64,000 bases of DNA from JBBRZM01 sp963813635 (GCA_963813635.1 CAWEZO010000007.1:620001-684000); one strand, 5' to 3'; shown: positions 9,847-19,770, numbered from the stretch's first letter. A program made the numbers and translations. The notes: generated from the sequence alone by a model not told the origin.

Positions 9847-11382
9847 TCAACCCACGGTGCGTTCGCGGCCCTCCCAGTACGACGCGCGCAGCTTGAACTT
9901 CTGGAGCTTGCCGGTCGCGGTGCGGGCGAGCTCGGCGCGGTACTCGACCTTGGTGGGGCACTTGTAGTGCGCGAGCCGCCCCCGGCAATGCTCGACGAGC
10001 TCGACCTCGGTGACGGTCGAGCCGTCGACGAGGACCACCAGCGCGTGCACCGTCTCGCCCCACTTCTCGTCGGGCACTCCGATCACCGCGGTCTCGGCGA
10101 CGTCCGGGTGCGAGAGCAGCGCGTCCTCGACCTCGATCGACGACACGTTCTCACCGCCGCTGATGATGACGTCCTTCTTGCGATCGGAGATCGTGAGGTA
10201 GCCCTCGTCGTCGAGGGTGCCGCCGTCACCGGTGCGGAACCAGCCGTCGACGATCGCGTCGGCCGTGGCGTCGGGCTGCTCCCAGTAGCCGTCGAGCACG
10301 ACGTTGCTGCGCGCGAGCACCTCACCGTGGTCGTCGAGGCGCAGCTGCACGCCGAGCGCAGGTGCGCCGGCGCGGCTGAGCTTGCGGGCGCGCTCGGCCG
10401 GCGCGAGGTCGTCGTACTCCGCACGCGGGCGGTTCATCGTGAGCAGCGGCGACGTCTCGGTGAGGCCGTAGATCTGGTTGAGCTCCCAACCGAGCTCCGT
10501 CTCGACGCGTTCGATCATGCGCGTGGGTGGCGGCGCGCCCACGACCACGACCCGCACACGATCGCGACCGGGAATCGGCCCCTCCCACGAAGCGGCGGCG
10601 TCGAGCACCGCCGTCATGACGGCCGGCGCACCACACATCAACGTGACGCCGTGCTCGTCGACCCGGCGGAGGATCTCCGCACCGTCGACCTTGCGCAACA
10701 CCACATGGCGACCACCCATCCCCACGACCGCGTACGTCATGCCCCAGCCGTTGCAGTGAAACATCGGCAGCGTGTGCAGGTAGACGTCGCGGTCGTTGAC
10801 GCCCATCTGCCAGCCGAACGTCGCGGCGTTGATCCAGAGGTTGCGGTGCGTGAGCTGCACGCCTTTGGGACGCGCCGTCGTGCCGCTCGTGTAATTGATG
10901 GTGGCGGTGGCGTCCTCGTCGGCCGCCCAGGGCTCGGGCTGCGTCCCGAACCGGTACAGCTCGGTGTCGCTCGCAGCTCCGATCACGAACGTGTGCTTGG
11001 CGCCGACGCCGGCGAACGTGTCGGCGAGCTCGGGGTCGACGAGCAGCACGCTCGCACCCGAGTGCTCGACGATGTAGGCGACCTCGCGCTCGTTGAGGCG
11101 GAAGTTGATCGGCACCAGGACGCGTCCGTAGCTGCTGACACCGAAGAACGCGGTGAGGAGACGGGCCGCGTTGTGGCTCACGATAGCGACGCGCTCGCCG
11201 TGCCCGATACCGAGCTCGTCGAGGCCGGCGCCCTGGGCGCGCGCCAGCTCGGCCATACGGGCGTACGTGACCTCGCCCCATGACTCGGCGGGCTGGTCGG
11301 GCTCGTCGACCACGCCCACCCGGTCGCCGTACACCAACTCGGCCTGGTCGAGGAAGTCGGCGGTCGTCAGCGGGACCTTCAC
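9847..11382 (-). CDS. Acyl-CoA synthetase / AMP-dependent ligase
   Basis: 511 residues, usual for the family. The P-loop-like motif INYTSGTTARPKGV, the adenylate motif QIYGLTETSPL, the hinge/ATP motif GWFRTGDGGTLDDEGYL and the C-terminal catalytic Lys in RTATGKLQKFKLR are all present. It activates a carboxylate (fatty or aromatic acid) to the acyl-adenylate and then the CoA thioester in the cytoplasm. The GTG start at 11382 follows a strong GGAGG seven bases upstream. The frame stays open far upstream, but that extension is unlike a protein. Monocistronic. Confidence 0.9.
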   Translation of the reverse strand: MKVPLTTADFLDQAELVYGDRVGVVDEPDQPAESWGEVTYARMAELARAQGAGLDELGIGHGERVAIVSHNAARLLTAFFGVSSYGRVLVPINFRLNEREVAYIVEHSGASVLLVDPELADTFAGVGAKHTFVIGAASDTELYRFGTQPEPWAADEDATATINYTSGTTARPKGVQLTHRNLWINAATFGWQMGVNDRDVYLHTLPMFHCNGWGMTYAVVGMGGRHVVLRKVDGAEILRRVDEHGVTLMCGAPAVMTAVLDAAASWEGPIPGRDRVRVVVVGAPPPTRMIERVETELGWELNQIYGLTETSPLLTMNRPRAEYDDLAPAERARKLSRAGAPALGVQLRLDDHGEVLARSNVVLDGYWEQPDATADAIVDGWFRTGDGGTLDDEGYLTISDRKKDVIISGGENVSSIEVEDALLSHPDVAETAVIGVPDEKWGETVHALVVLVDGSTVTEVELVEHCRGRLAHYKCPTKVEYRAELARTATGKLQKFKLRASYWEGRERTVG

Positions 11383-11457
11383 AGCGCACCTCCGAGATCG
11401 TGAACGAACGACCCCCGACAGTACGCGAACGGTGAAGCCGGCGATACCGTGCACGCC

Positions 11458-11841
11458 ATGGCGTGCGTCCGGCCGAGTGCCACTCCGAATCCCGACGCGA
11501 TGAAGTTCACCCTCGACGTCACGCTGCCCGGGCGCCTGCTCGCCAACCGTGGCGACGACGTCGATGACCCGTTGACGCAAGCCCTGCTCGCGGTCGACGG
11601 TGTTGCATCCGTGTTCGGTGTCAACGACTTCGTGACCATCACCCGCGAGAGCGGCGCCGACTGGGATCCGATCATCTGCGCCGTCGAGGACGCCGCCGCG
11701 GCCCATCTCCCGGCGGGCTCGGGCGGGCCGTCGGCCGAGGCGGTCGAGCGGGCGCGGGCAATGCTGCGAGACGCGGTGCGTGGGCCGGCGGAGACCGAGG
11801 TCGAGATCCAGCCCGGCCCCCGACCGAGCGGAGACCGTTAG
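11458..11841 (+). CDS. NifU N-terminal-domain-like protein (Nfu_N)
   Basis: About 128 residues. It opens with SATPNPDAMKFTLDVTLPGR and continues DDPLTQALLAVDGVASVFGVNDFVTITRE, the signature of the scaffold Nfu/NifU N-terminal domain, which accompanies Fe-S cluster carriers. The catalytic CxxC half of Nfu is absent, as in many actinobacterial stand-alone versions. Start at ATG 11458; an ATG three codons upstream is possible. Divergent from the acyl-CoA ligase. Confidence 0.75.
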   Translation: MACVRPSATPNPDAMKFTLDVTLPGRLLANRGDDVDDPLTQALLAVDGVASVFGVNDFVTITRESGADWDPIICAVEDAAAAHLPAGSGGPSAEAVERARAMLRDAVRGPAETEVEIQPGPRPSGDR

Positions 11842-11867
11842 GGTCACGACCGACTGAGGAGGCGCGC

Positions 11868-12844
11868 ATGCGGTACGTCGAAGCGGGTGGAGTGCGGGTG
11901 TCGTCGATCGGGCTCGGCTGCTGGCAGTTCGGGTCGGCGCGACTGGGGCTACGGCAAGCACTACGGCGACACGACCGCCGCGAAGCTCGTCCACGGCGCG
12001 CTCGACCTCGGCGTCAACTTCATCGACACCGCGGAGATCTACGCGCGCGGCGCGTCGGAGGCGATCGTCGGCCGCGCGCTCGAGGGCCGGCGTGACGAGG
12101 CGTTCCTCGCGACGAAGGTGACCCCGACGTGGCCGACGGCGGCCAGAGTCGAGGAGCACGGCCGGCTCTCGTCGATGCGCCTCGGTGTCGCGACGATCGA
12201 CCTGTATCAGGTGCACTTCCCCAACCCGGTCGTGCCGATCTCGTCGACCATGGAGGGGATGCAGCGTCTGCAGGACCAGGGCATCGTGACGCACGTCGGC
12301 GTGAGCAACTTCTCGCGCCGGACGTTGGGTGAAAGCCGAGCAGGCGCTCGGGAGCCCTGTGCTCTCCAACCAGGTGAAGTTCAACCTCATGCAGCGCAAT
12401 CACGACCAGGCGAACGTGCCCTACGCGCAGGACAACGACCGCATCGTGATCGCGTACAGCCCCCTTGCCCAGGGTGTGCTCGGGGGCCGGTACTCCGCGG
12501 CCAACCCGCCGCCGGGCCCGGCGCGGCGCACCAACCCGTTGTGCCTGCCGGAGAACCTCGAGCGCGCGGCGCCGCTGCTCGACGTGCTGCGCCGCGTCGC
12601 CGCCGACCACGACGCCACCCCGGCACAGGTCGCGCTCGCATGGCTGATTCGCAAGCCCAACGTGATCGCGATCCCCGGCGCGAGCTCGGTCGACCAGCTC
12701 CGCCACAACGCAGAAGCGGCCGACCTCGACCTCAAAGACGACGAGGCCGACGAGCTCACCGCCGAGGCCGAACGGTTCACGCCCATCAACCCCCCGAACA
12801 CCGCGCTCGCACTCCTGCGCAACCGCCGCCGCGCCGGCACCTAA
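11868..12844 (+). CDS. Aldo/keto reductase (frame-broken)
   Basis: Reading across frame changes near 11937 and 12333 gives a complete aldo/keto reductase of about 325 residues. It opens MRYVEAGGVRVSSIGLGCWQ. GVNFIDTAEIYARGASE contains the catalytic Asp and Tyr. IDLYQVHFPNPVVPISST contains the active-site His. HVGVSNFS, IAYSPLAQGVLGGRY and VIAIPGASSVDQLRHN follow, as in NADP-dependent AKRs. The reaction is NAD(P)H-dependent carbonyl reduction; the natural substrate is unknown. GAGGCGCGC precedes the ATG at 11868. Confidence 0.8.
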
Positions 12845-12870
12845 CCGCCCGACCGCCCGACCCCCGCCGA

Positions 12871-12919
12871 CCGTTTGTGCAATCGGGCCCCCTATAGGGG
12901 CCCTGATTGCACAAACGCT
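12871..12919. repeat. Palindromic intergenic element, copy 2 (likely terminator)
   Basis: Near-perfect palindrome: GTTTGTGCAATCGGG and CCTGATTGCACAAAC flank a CCCCCTATAGGGGC centre. It follows the aldo/keto reductase stop by about 30 bases and matches the element at 7911-7957, so it is a repeated intergenic sequence that would form a long hairpin. Confidence 0.7.
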
Positions 12920-12978
12920 GACGGCGCAACGAGTGCGCGGCGCTCGAGCGGTCCGGTTTCGAGCGCCGGCGTAGAAGA

Positions 12979-13521
12979 ATGCACGCCGTGGTTCGAGAGC
13001 GTGGGCACCATCTGGTGCTCGTCGGGATGATGGGGGCAGGCAAGAGCGCGGTCGGTCGCGAAGTTGCGCAGCGGCTCGACCGGCCGTTCCGCGACAACGA
13101 CGGCTTGCTCGAGATGCAGACCGGCCATACCGCCGAGGAGCTGCTCGCGCGTGACGGCGAGTCGGGACTGCATCGGTGGGAAGCTGCCGTGTTGATCGAC
13201 GCGCTCAACATGGAGACGCCTGCCGTAGTCACCGCGGCGGCGGGCGTCGTGCTCGACGAGGATTGCTGTGCTCGCCTCGATGCGGCCGGCTTCGTCGTCT
13301 GGCTGCGCGCTCGCTCGGCCACGCTCGCCGATCGCATCGAGCACTCCGGTGAGGAGCACCGGCCGTTCGTCGCCGACCAGCCGGGGGCGGTGCTCGAACG
13401 ACTCGCGCCGCAACGGGAACCGCGCTACGCCACGATTGCCGATGCCATCGTCGACACCGATGACTTGTCGGTCGACGCGATCGCGAACGAGGTCGTGACG
13501 CAGTTCCGCGCTGCGAGCTGA
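12979..13521 (+). CDS. Shikimate kinase-like P-loop kinase
   Basis: 180 residues with Walker A (LVGMMGAGKSAVGREVA), an Asp-containing FRDNDGLLEMQTG strand, RDGESGLHRWEA corresponding to the ExxxR/Fxxxx block, a lid with HRPFV and EPRY near the end. This fits shikimate kinase (aromatic amino-acid pathway, ATP-dependent 3-phosphorylation). The substrate-site sequence FRDND in place of the usual FxDxD makes a related gluconate- or shikimate-type kinase possible. It is not next to other aro genes, so the symbol aroK is withheld. Confidence 0.65.
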   Translation: MHAVVRERGHHLVLVGMMGAGKSAVGREVAQRLDRPFRDNDGLLEMQTGHTAEELLARDGESGLHRWEAAVLIDALNMETPAVVTAAAGVVLDEDCCARLDAAGFVVWLRARSATLADRIEHSGEEHRPFVADQPGAVLERLAPQREPRYATIADAIVDTDDLSVDAIANEVVTQFRAAS

Positions 13522-13562
13522 CAGCGTTCGCCCGCCGAATCGCGGCCCCGTAGCATCCGACC

Positions 13563-14141
13563 GTGACGCCCGACGAGCCCTTCGACGCCGGTGACCTTGC
13601 TGCGAGTGGTGCAGCAATGCGTGAGGAGTGGCGTACGGAGGAAGAGCACTGGACCGCCGCCGCGGCGACGCAGTGGGCACACGGCCGCACGCTCGTTGAC
13701 ATCGCGACCGAGGCGATGCACCGCGGCGACACCGTGCAGGCGCTCGTCGGCCCGTCCTCGTTCGTGGGACGGGTCACCTATGTCGGCCGCGACTATCTGC
13801 AGCTGAACGCACCGGGTGGACAGGTCGACATCCGCCTGGTGCTGCCGTCGCCTGCCGGTGCGAACGCGATTGGCGCGCCGCTTGCGCTGCACATTGTCGA
13901 GCGGGCCCGCTCCGGCGGCGAGCGCCCCGCGCCCGGCGCCGACACCTTCCGGGCGCGCCTGCTCGAACGCGAGGCCGCCGGCGCGCCGGCGCTGATCGGC
14001 GCCGCGCTGTTACGCGACACCCTTCGAGGCGAGCTGGTGGTCGGCCGCGACCAGCTGATGATTCGCGGCGCGGAAGGCGAGGAGACGTATCTCCCGCTGG
14101 CCTGGATCTCCTGGGTGATGACCGCGGACGACGCCGGGTAG
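13563..14141 (+). CDS. Hypothetical protein
   Basis: 192 residues with a GTG start. It has an acidic helical N-terminus (MREEWRTEEEHWTAAAATQWAHGR), then small beta-rich segments (VQALVGPSSFVGRVTYVGRDYLQLNA, PLALHIVERA), ending in LPLAWISWVM. The Val/Gly pattern suggests a small-barrel fold of the kind seen in uncharacterised actinobacterial proteins encoded near Tad loci. No catalytic motif. It lies 42 bases after the kinase gene. Confidence 0.6.
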   Translation: MTPDEPFDAGDLAASGAAMREEWRTEEEHWTAAAATQWAHGRTLVDIATEAMHRGDTVQALVGPSSFVGRVTYVGRDYLQLNAPGGQVDIRLVLPSPAGANAIGAPLALHIVERARSGGERPAPGADTFRARLLEREAAGAPALIGAALLRDTLRGELVVGRDQLMIRGAEGEETYLPLAWISWVMTADDAG

Positions 14142-14154
14142 AGCGCGCCGCGAC

Positions 14155-14412
14155 TCAGCCGGCGTCGGCGCGCTCCGTGGCGTGCTTGGTCGACGTCGAC
14201 TGATCCGCCCCCGGCTGGGACGCCAGCCACTCGAGCAGCTCGTCACGGAGGAAACGCATCTCGCGCCCGCCCGGGAAACGATGGCAGGGGATCCGGTCTT
14301 CACGAACCATGCGGCGCAGGTACTCCACGTGGACTTGCAGCAGCTCGGCGGCGAGGGCCGTGTCGAGCACGGGCGGGAAATCCTGGGCGCCATAGCCATC
14401 GTGGGTCGACAT
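14155..14412 (-). CDS. Excisionase-type helix-turn-helix DNA-binding protein
   Basis: 85 residues, one winged HTH of the MerR/excisionase family: LDTALAAELLQVHVEYLRRMVREDRIPCHRF...EMRFLRDELLEWL. It is divergent from the tad operon across about 185 bases and convergent with the preceding gene. Such stand-alone HTH_17 proteins act as small regulators; control of the adjacent tad operon is a guess from position. Confidence 0.8.
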   Translation of the reverse strand: MSTHDGYGAQDFPPVLDTALAAELLQVHVEYLRRMVREDRIPCHRFPGGREMRFLRDELLEWLASQPGADQSTSTKHATERADAG

Positions 14413-14597
14413 TTGCGAGGACTCTAGCGCGTCCGGTCACCTCACACCTTCACAACTCCACACTGACACTGCCTATCTCGTGCCATCATCCACCGTCCGA
14501 CGTGTCGCCGATTTGCCCGTATCCAGTAGGCCCCGACAAGATGCCCGGTCTAATGCCTGAACGCGCAGTTTGGGCGGACGAGCGGGAGTTGGTTCGA

Positions 14598-15355
14598 ATG
14601 GCGATTGCGACGCCCAGGCGGCTGTCGGCCGACGCGACCTCTGCGCCGCGACCGCGACCCATGCGGAGTCGCGTATCGGGCGGCCACGTCGTGATGATCG
14701 TTGCCGGGGTGCTCGGCTTGCTGCTCACACTGGTCGCCGTTCGCAGTGCTGACCATCGCGTGAAGGTGGCGGTCGCGGCCAGTGACATCGCGGTCGGTGA
14801 ACGGGTAGGGCCTTCGGCGATTCGCTACGAGCGCGTCGCGATGGACGGCAAGCTGCTGGCGACCGTGTTGCAGCCCGGTGACGTCGCCAAGCTGCGGAAC
14901 TCGATCGCCTCACAGCGCATCGACGCGGGAGAGCTGGTGACCCGCGACGCGGTGCGCCCCGTCGCAGCGAGCGCGGGTCGTCGGGTGATGAGCATTCCCG
15001 TCGATCCGTCACGAGCGGTCAACGGCAAGCTGAGCCCCGGCGATCGCGTCGACGTGTTGGTTGGCACCGACACGCAGATCGCGGTGGCGGTGGCCAACGT
15101 CGAGGTGCTCTCGGTGAACCGACCCGGCCGCGGCGGCGCGCTCGGGGACGTGGGCGCCAAGTTCTCGGTGACCGTTGCGGTCGACGCGACCGGCTCGCAG
15201 CAGATCGCGGCCGCGATCACCGCCGGCGACCTCGACATCGTGCGGTCGACCGGCGCGAGGTCGGCGCAGGACCTCCCGCCGTTGCCGCTGACGCGGTGGA
15301 TGGCGCGAGCAGCGCCGGCAGCACAGCCGCGGGATCGACAGGAAGCCGGCCGTGA
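14598..15355 (+). CDS. cpaB: Flp pilus assembly protein CpaB/RcpC-like (frameshift near 3' end)
   Basis: N-terminal membrane anchor (HVVMIVAGVLGLLLTLVAV), then a SAF domain (VKVAVAASDIAVGERVGPSAIRYERV) and the RcpC/CpaB region (VDPSRAVNGKLSPGDRVDVLVGT). The start at 14598 has GGGAG eight bases upstream; ATGs further up lack one. The frame seems to shift near 15290. The alternative frame ends at a TGA overlapping the GTG of the next gene (GTGA), the arrangement used by all other genes of this operon. Acts in the periplasmic part of the Tad pilus machine. Confidence 0.8.
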
Positions 15356-16620
15356 GCATCGAGCCGGCACCGATACGACGGCCGGGTCCCGAGCCCGAGG
15401 TGGCGCTCGTGTTCTCGCCCGAGGAGTGGGTCGAGACACTGCATCGCCATTTCGCCGACCACGGCGGCGTACGTGTGCGCCAGGTGGTGATGGACCCAGC
15501 CCTTGCGCTCGAGGAGGCCTACGACATCCTCGTCGTCAGCCACCGCTGGCCCGCGCTCACCCGCGCGTTTGTCGACGCGCTCCACGGTCGTCGGCGGCGC
15601 GTGCTCGGTGTGTTCGAGGCGGACGAGCCCGTCGGGCGAGAGTTCCTGCTCTCGTTGGATGTTGATGACGTGATCGAGTCGGGCGCGTCGATGAACGAGT
15701 TTGTCGCGGCGATCGTGTCGCTGCAGGCCGCGATTCATCACATATCAGGGGACGAGACGAACGGCGCGCCCACCACGGCGCTGTCGGCGACCGCGACCGA
15801 CGAGCTCGACTCGGCACTCATCGCGGTCGGCGGTCCATCTGGTGGTGGCACCACGGAGATCGCGGTCGAGCTCGCGCGCACATTGCACGCCGGCAACACG
15901 CCGGCTGCGCTCGTCGATGCCGACGAGGTCGTCCCGGCGGTCGCACAACGACTCGGCCTGTCGATCGAGCCGAATCTCCGCACGGCTATCGACGCTGTCG
16001 AGCACGGCGGCGGTGACGTGGCCGCCTCTTTGCTCACCGGGCCCGATGGCGTCCGCGTGCTGTGTGGGCTTCCCAACGTGGCGGCGTGGTCGCAGGTGCG
16101 GCCGGCCGAGGTCATTGACGTGATTCGTGCGCTGTGCCGCGCGCATCGTTTCGTCGTCGCGGATGTTGCGAACCGGCTCGAAGATGTGGGCGGCGGGCCG
16201 CGCAGCCGGTACGGCATCAGCCGTGAGGTTGTTGCGCGTGCGTCACTGCTCGTGGGTGTCGGACAGGCCACGCCGGTCGGGGTGACCCGCCTCCTCGCCT
16301 GGGTCGCCGACGTCCGCGTGCTGAATGCCGATGCGCCACTGCACCTTGTGGTCAACCGCGCGCCTGCGGATGCGTTCCGCCAGGCCGAGATCGCGGACGA
16401 GATTCGTCGCACGTATCCGCCGGCCAGCCTCACGTTCGTGCCGCACGACCGTCGGGTCGCGCCCGCCGCCTGGGACGGCACTGCGGTCTCGCGTGGGCCG
16501 TTCGTCAGAGCGGTCGCAGAGCTGACGCGGCTGGTCGCGCCCGTCGCGATACCCGCGCGCACGTCCAGGTCGCGTGCCCGGCTTGCGGAACGTCGCGCGG
16601 CAGTGCTCGAGCCGCAATGA
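15352..16620 (+). CDS. cpaE: CpaE/TadZ-like pilus localisation ATPase
   Basis: 422 residues. An N-terminal receiver-like region (VALVFSPEEWVETLHRHF...) is followed by a MinD/ParA-like ATPase domain. The Walker A position reads ALIAVGGPSGGGTTEIAVEL and lacks the signature lysines of the deviant P-loop; the switch region has ALVDADEVVPAVAQRLGL. The protein may bind nucleotide weakly or serve as a positioning scaffold, as reported for some TadZ proteins. It overlaps cpaB and cpaF by four bases. Intact frame. Confidence 0.8.
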   Translation: MSIEPAPIRRPGPEPEVALVFSPEEWVETLHRHFADHGGVRVRQVVMDPALALEEAYDILVVSHRWPALTRAFVDALHGRRRRVLGVFEADEPVGREFLLSLDVDDVIESGASMNEFVAAIVSLQAAIHHISGDETNGAPTTALSATATDELDSALIAVGGPSGGGTTEIAVELARTLHAGNTPAALVDADEVVPAVAQRLGLSIEPNLRTAIDAVEHGGGDVAASLLTGPDGVRVLCGLPNVAAWSQVRPAEVIDVIRALCRAHRFVVADVANRLEDVGGGPRSRYGISREVVARASLLVGVGQATPVGVTRLLAWVADVRVLNADAPLHLVVNRAPADAFRQAEIADEIRRTYPPASLTFVPHDRRVAPAAWDGTAVSRGPFVRAVAELTRLVAPVAIPARTSRSRARLAERRAAVLEPQ

Positions 16621-17897
16621 GTCGCATCGACGCGTATGACGTGATTCGCCGCGAAGTCCTGGCGCGCGTCGAGCGGCGCCGTCTGCACCCCGAAGGGGAT
16701 CTCGACGAGGTGCGAGCCGAAGTCCAGCTGGCGGTCGACGGCTATGAGCGCCGGTCGCGGGTCGGCGACGAGGTGCCGCTCACCGACCCGGCCGACATGC
16801 TCGACCGGGTGCTGCGCTCCATAACCGACTTCGGTGCGCTCACCGATCTCATCGCCCGCCGCGACGTCGAGGAGATCTTCGTCGAAGGCCCGCGGGTCTC
16901 GTACCTCGATGGATCGGGACGGCTGCGCGGTCTGACTGCGCCGACCGGCGAAGAGGAGAACCGTCAGATCCTGGATCGCTTGCTCGCGGCGACCGATCGC
17001 CAGCTCAACACGAAGAACCCGATGGTGCAGGCGCGCGTCCTCCAGGGGACGGCGCGGCTCACCGCGGCGATCCCACCCGTGGGCGACCAGCTCTCCGCCA
17101 CCTTGCGCCGGTACACCGTGCGCAACGTCACGCTCGACGATCTCGTGCGGCGCGGGTCGATCAGCCACCAGGCCGCGGGGTTCCTCTGGGCGCTCATGCA
17201 GTTTCGGAGTCGCATCACCATCTCGGGTGAGCCGGGCGCAGGCAAGACGACGCTGGCGGCAGCGCTCCTGGCCGCCGCGCCGCCGAGTCACTGCGTGCGG
17301 TGCTGCGAGGAGGTGCGCGAGATCGCGGTGCCGATCACGCACGGCTCCTACTACGAGGTGCGACCGGCCTCGCTCGACGGTACCGGCGAGATCAGCTTGC
17401 GCGACCTGGTGAAGTTCGTCCTCGCGATGCGACCAGACCGGATCGTCGTGGGCGAAGTGCGTGGCGCCGAAGCTTTCGAGCTGAGCCGGGCCGTCAACGC
17501 GGGCTGCGGCTTCCTGTGCACCGTGCATGCCAACAGCGCTTCGGAGGCACTCAACGCGTTGGTCAACGCGGCCCTGATGGCCGGCGAGAACGTCACCGAG
17601 CGCATCGTGCGAAAGGTCTTCTCCGAGTCCCTCGATGTCGTGGTGCACCTGGATCGTGACGACATGCCGCGCGGCGACCGGCAATCGCTGCGCCGAGAGG
17701 TCATGCAGATCACGGCCGTGATGCCGGCGATGGGCGACGACTTCACAGTGGAGCCGACCTTCGTGCGCGAGTCACTGGGCAAGCCGCTGGTGTGGACGGG
17801 CATGCTGCCGGCCGGCCTGCAAGCGCGCGTCGACCGGTCATTGCCCGACGGGCTCACGCTGCACGAGATTGTCGAAGGCCGCCGAGTCGTCGCATGA
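16617..17897 (+). CDS. cpaF: Tad pilus assembly ATPase CpaF/TadA
   Basis: 426 residues, complete. Walker A is ISGEPGAGKTTLAAALL, the Asp/His boxes are around CVRCCEEVREIAV, Walker B is MRPDRIVVGEVRGAEAFE, and the His box is CTVHANSASEALNAL. This hexameric type II/IV secretion ATPase powers Flp pilus polymerisation at the inner face of the membrane. The ATG overlaps the cpaE stop and the TGA overlaps the tadB start, so the four genes are tightly coupled. Confidence 0.93.
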   Translation: MSRIDAYDVIRREVLARVERRRLHPEGDLDEVRAEVQLAVDGYERRSRVGDEVPLTDPADMLDRVLRSITDFGALTDLIARRDVEEIFVEGPRVSYLDGSGRLRGLTAPTGEEENRQILDRLLAATDRQLNTKNPMVQARVLQGTARLTAAIPPVGDQLSATLRRYTVRNVTLDDLVRRGSISHQAAGFLWALMQFRSRITISGEPGAGKTTLAAALLAAAPPSHCVRCCEEVREIAVPITHGSYYEVRPASLDGTGEISLRDLVKFVLAMRPDRIVVGEVRGAEAFELSRAVNAGCGFLCTVHANSASEALNALVNAALMAGENVTERIVRKVFSESLDVVVHLDRDDMPRGDRQSLRREVMQITAVMPAMGDDFTVEPTFVRESLGKPLVWTGMLPAGLQARVDRSLPDGLTLHEIVEGRRVVA

Positions 17898-18792
17898 CGT
17901 TGCTCGCCGCATTGGCCGTGGGTATTGCCGTGACCTTCGCGGTGGGGTTTCTCAACGGTGCCGCGCCGGAGATCCACTTCCGCCGGAGTCCGCGGCGCAC
18001 TGAGATCGGCGGGCGCAAGCTCTGGTTGCAACAGGCCGGGGTTGCCGTGACACCACGGCAGTTCTGGGCCGGCTCTGTCGGTGTGGGGGTTATCGCGTTC
18101 CTGCTGATCGACCTCCTGACGGGTACGCCACTCATCGCGTTGGTACCGGCCGGCGCGGTCGCAATGCTGCCACGCGCCTATTTCGCGCGCCGCCGCGCCG
18201 CGCGTTTGCGTCGCGTGCAGGAGGCGTGGCCCGACGGGTTGCGCGACGTGCTCGCTTCGATCTCGGCCGGACGCTCCCTGACCCAGGCGCTCACCTCCGT
18301 CGCGACGACGGGGCCGGCGGCGTTGCAGGAGGCGTTCGCGCGGTTCCCATTGCTGCGCGGATGTTGGGCACGGTGCCCACGCTCGAGATCGTCAAGGAAG
18401 AGCTCTCCGACCCGGTTAGCGACCGGGTGCTCGAGGTGCTCGTGCTCGCACATGAACGCGGCGGACCGATCGTCTCCGAGATTCTCGGCGATCTCATCGT
18501 CGCGACGACCAAAGACCTCAAGGTGCTCGACGAGATCGAGACCGAAGGGCTGGAGATGAAGATCAACGCCCGGGCCGTGCTCGTGATGCCGTGGTTCGTG
18601 CTCGTGGCGCTCACCCTTCGCGACGGCCCGTTTCGCGACTTCTACCAATCGCCTGCCGGGCTGCTCGTCGTCGTGGTGGGCGCCGCGCTGAGCGTCTTCG
18701 GAGCATGGCTGATCGGTCGCTTGAGCCGCCGCCAGACGGAGCAACGCGTTTTCGGCTCCGCTGCGCCTCTGCCGCTCGGTGATCAGCAATGA
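17894..18792 (+). CDS. tadB: TadB-like inner-membrane platform protein (one frameshift)
   Basis: Begins MTLLAALAVGIAVTFAVGFL. It has paired membrane segments in the first half, the cytoplasmic GSPII-F domain (RRVQEAWPDGLRDVLASISA), and VLEVLVLAHERGGPIVSEIL after a frame change near 18355. The C-terminus has further membrane spans (ARAVLVMPWFVLVALTL, GLLVVVVGAALSVFGAWLIG). About 299 residues, normal for TadB. It pairs with TadC as the platform on which CpaF acts. Confidence 0.85.
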
Positions 18793-19728
18793 GCGGCACC
18801 ATGCTCGTCATCGCGGCGCTCGCGGGCGCGCTGCTCGCTGCCGGTGTCACCGGCGTTCTCGTGCGGTCGACGCCGCGGCTCGCGCCGCGTGTCCGCCCGT
18901 ACACGATCGTCGCTCGCGCCACGCTCGGCCGAAGCGCCGACGCGTCGTCCGTCGATCCCGTTCCTGCGATGGGTGGCACCGTCGGAAGACTCTTCGGGCC
19001 GCCGGTGCAGGCGTTTGCCGGACGCATCGGGCGCCTCGTCGAGCGGGGAAGTGACGGGCAACTTTCGTTGCGGCTGCGCCAAGCGGGTCGACCTGCGATG
19101 ACGCCCGAGCAGTACCGCTTGCAGGTGGCCGGCCAGGCGGCGCTGTTTGCGATTGCCGGCGCCGTGCTCGGCGCCATGCTGCTGCACTCGGCGCCGATCA
19201 TGCTGGCCCTTGCGGCGTGCGGCTTTCTGTACGGCTCGACTCGCCTGCGCGGCAGGATCGACAAGTCGATCATCGAGCGTCGCGATCGCATTCGTCTCGA
19301 GCTCTACACGGTCAATCAGCTCCTCGCCATGCATTTGCGTACCGGCGCGGGCCCGGTGCAGGCGACGCAACGTGTAGTCGATCGCGGCTCGGGTGTGGTG
19401 ATCGAGGAGCTCGATGACGTGCTCCGCTCGATCCGAGCCGGGGTCAGCGAGCCGGAGGCATTCCATCGCGCCGCCGAGGTGACCCCCGAGCCCGGTGCGG
19501 CCCGCACCTACAAGCTCTTTGCCGCGGGCGCCGAGCGCGGCGTCGATCTCGCGAGCGCGCTCCTGGCGCTCAGCGAAGACCTCCGCGACGGACGTTCGCG
19601 AGGAGCTACGGAAGACCGCAACGAAGCGCCGGGCCGCGATGCTCCTGCCGACCATCGCCGTGTTGGCTCCGATCATGCTGCTGTTCATCGCGGCGCCGTT
19701 GCCCTCGATCATCTTCGGGGGCAGATGA
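18789..19728 (+). CDS. tadC: TadC-like inner-membrane platform protein (one frameshift)
   Basis: About 313 residues with an N-terminal span, two central spans (ALFAIAGAVLGAMLLHS, IMLALAACGFLYGS), the GSPII-F domain (RDRIRLELYTVNQLLAMHL...) and a last span (LLPTIAVLAPIMLLFIAAPL). The frame changes near 19590 at gacggacgttcgcgag; the continuation is VREELRKTATKRRAAM, the expected sequence before the last TadC span. Start overlaps the tadB stop. Confidence 0.85.
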
Positions 19729-19770
19729 CGCCGCCTGCACGTTCTGCAAGCGACTGAAAGGTGACAAGCA

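Noticed and set aside
11383..12399. N-terminal extension of the acyl-CoA ligase frame
   Set aside because: A GGAGG-GTG start at 11382 matches the family length; the extension overlaps the NifU-like and AKR genes on the other strand.
15738..17684. 648-codon open frame on the minus strand across cpaE and cpaF
   Set aside because: Shadow frame in high-GC DNA; both genes on the other strand have full ATPase motifs.
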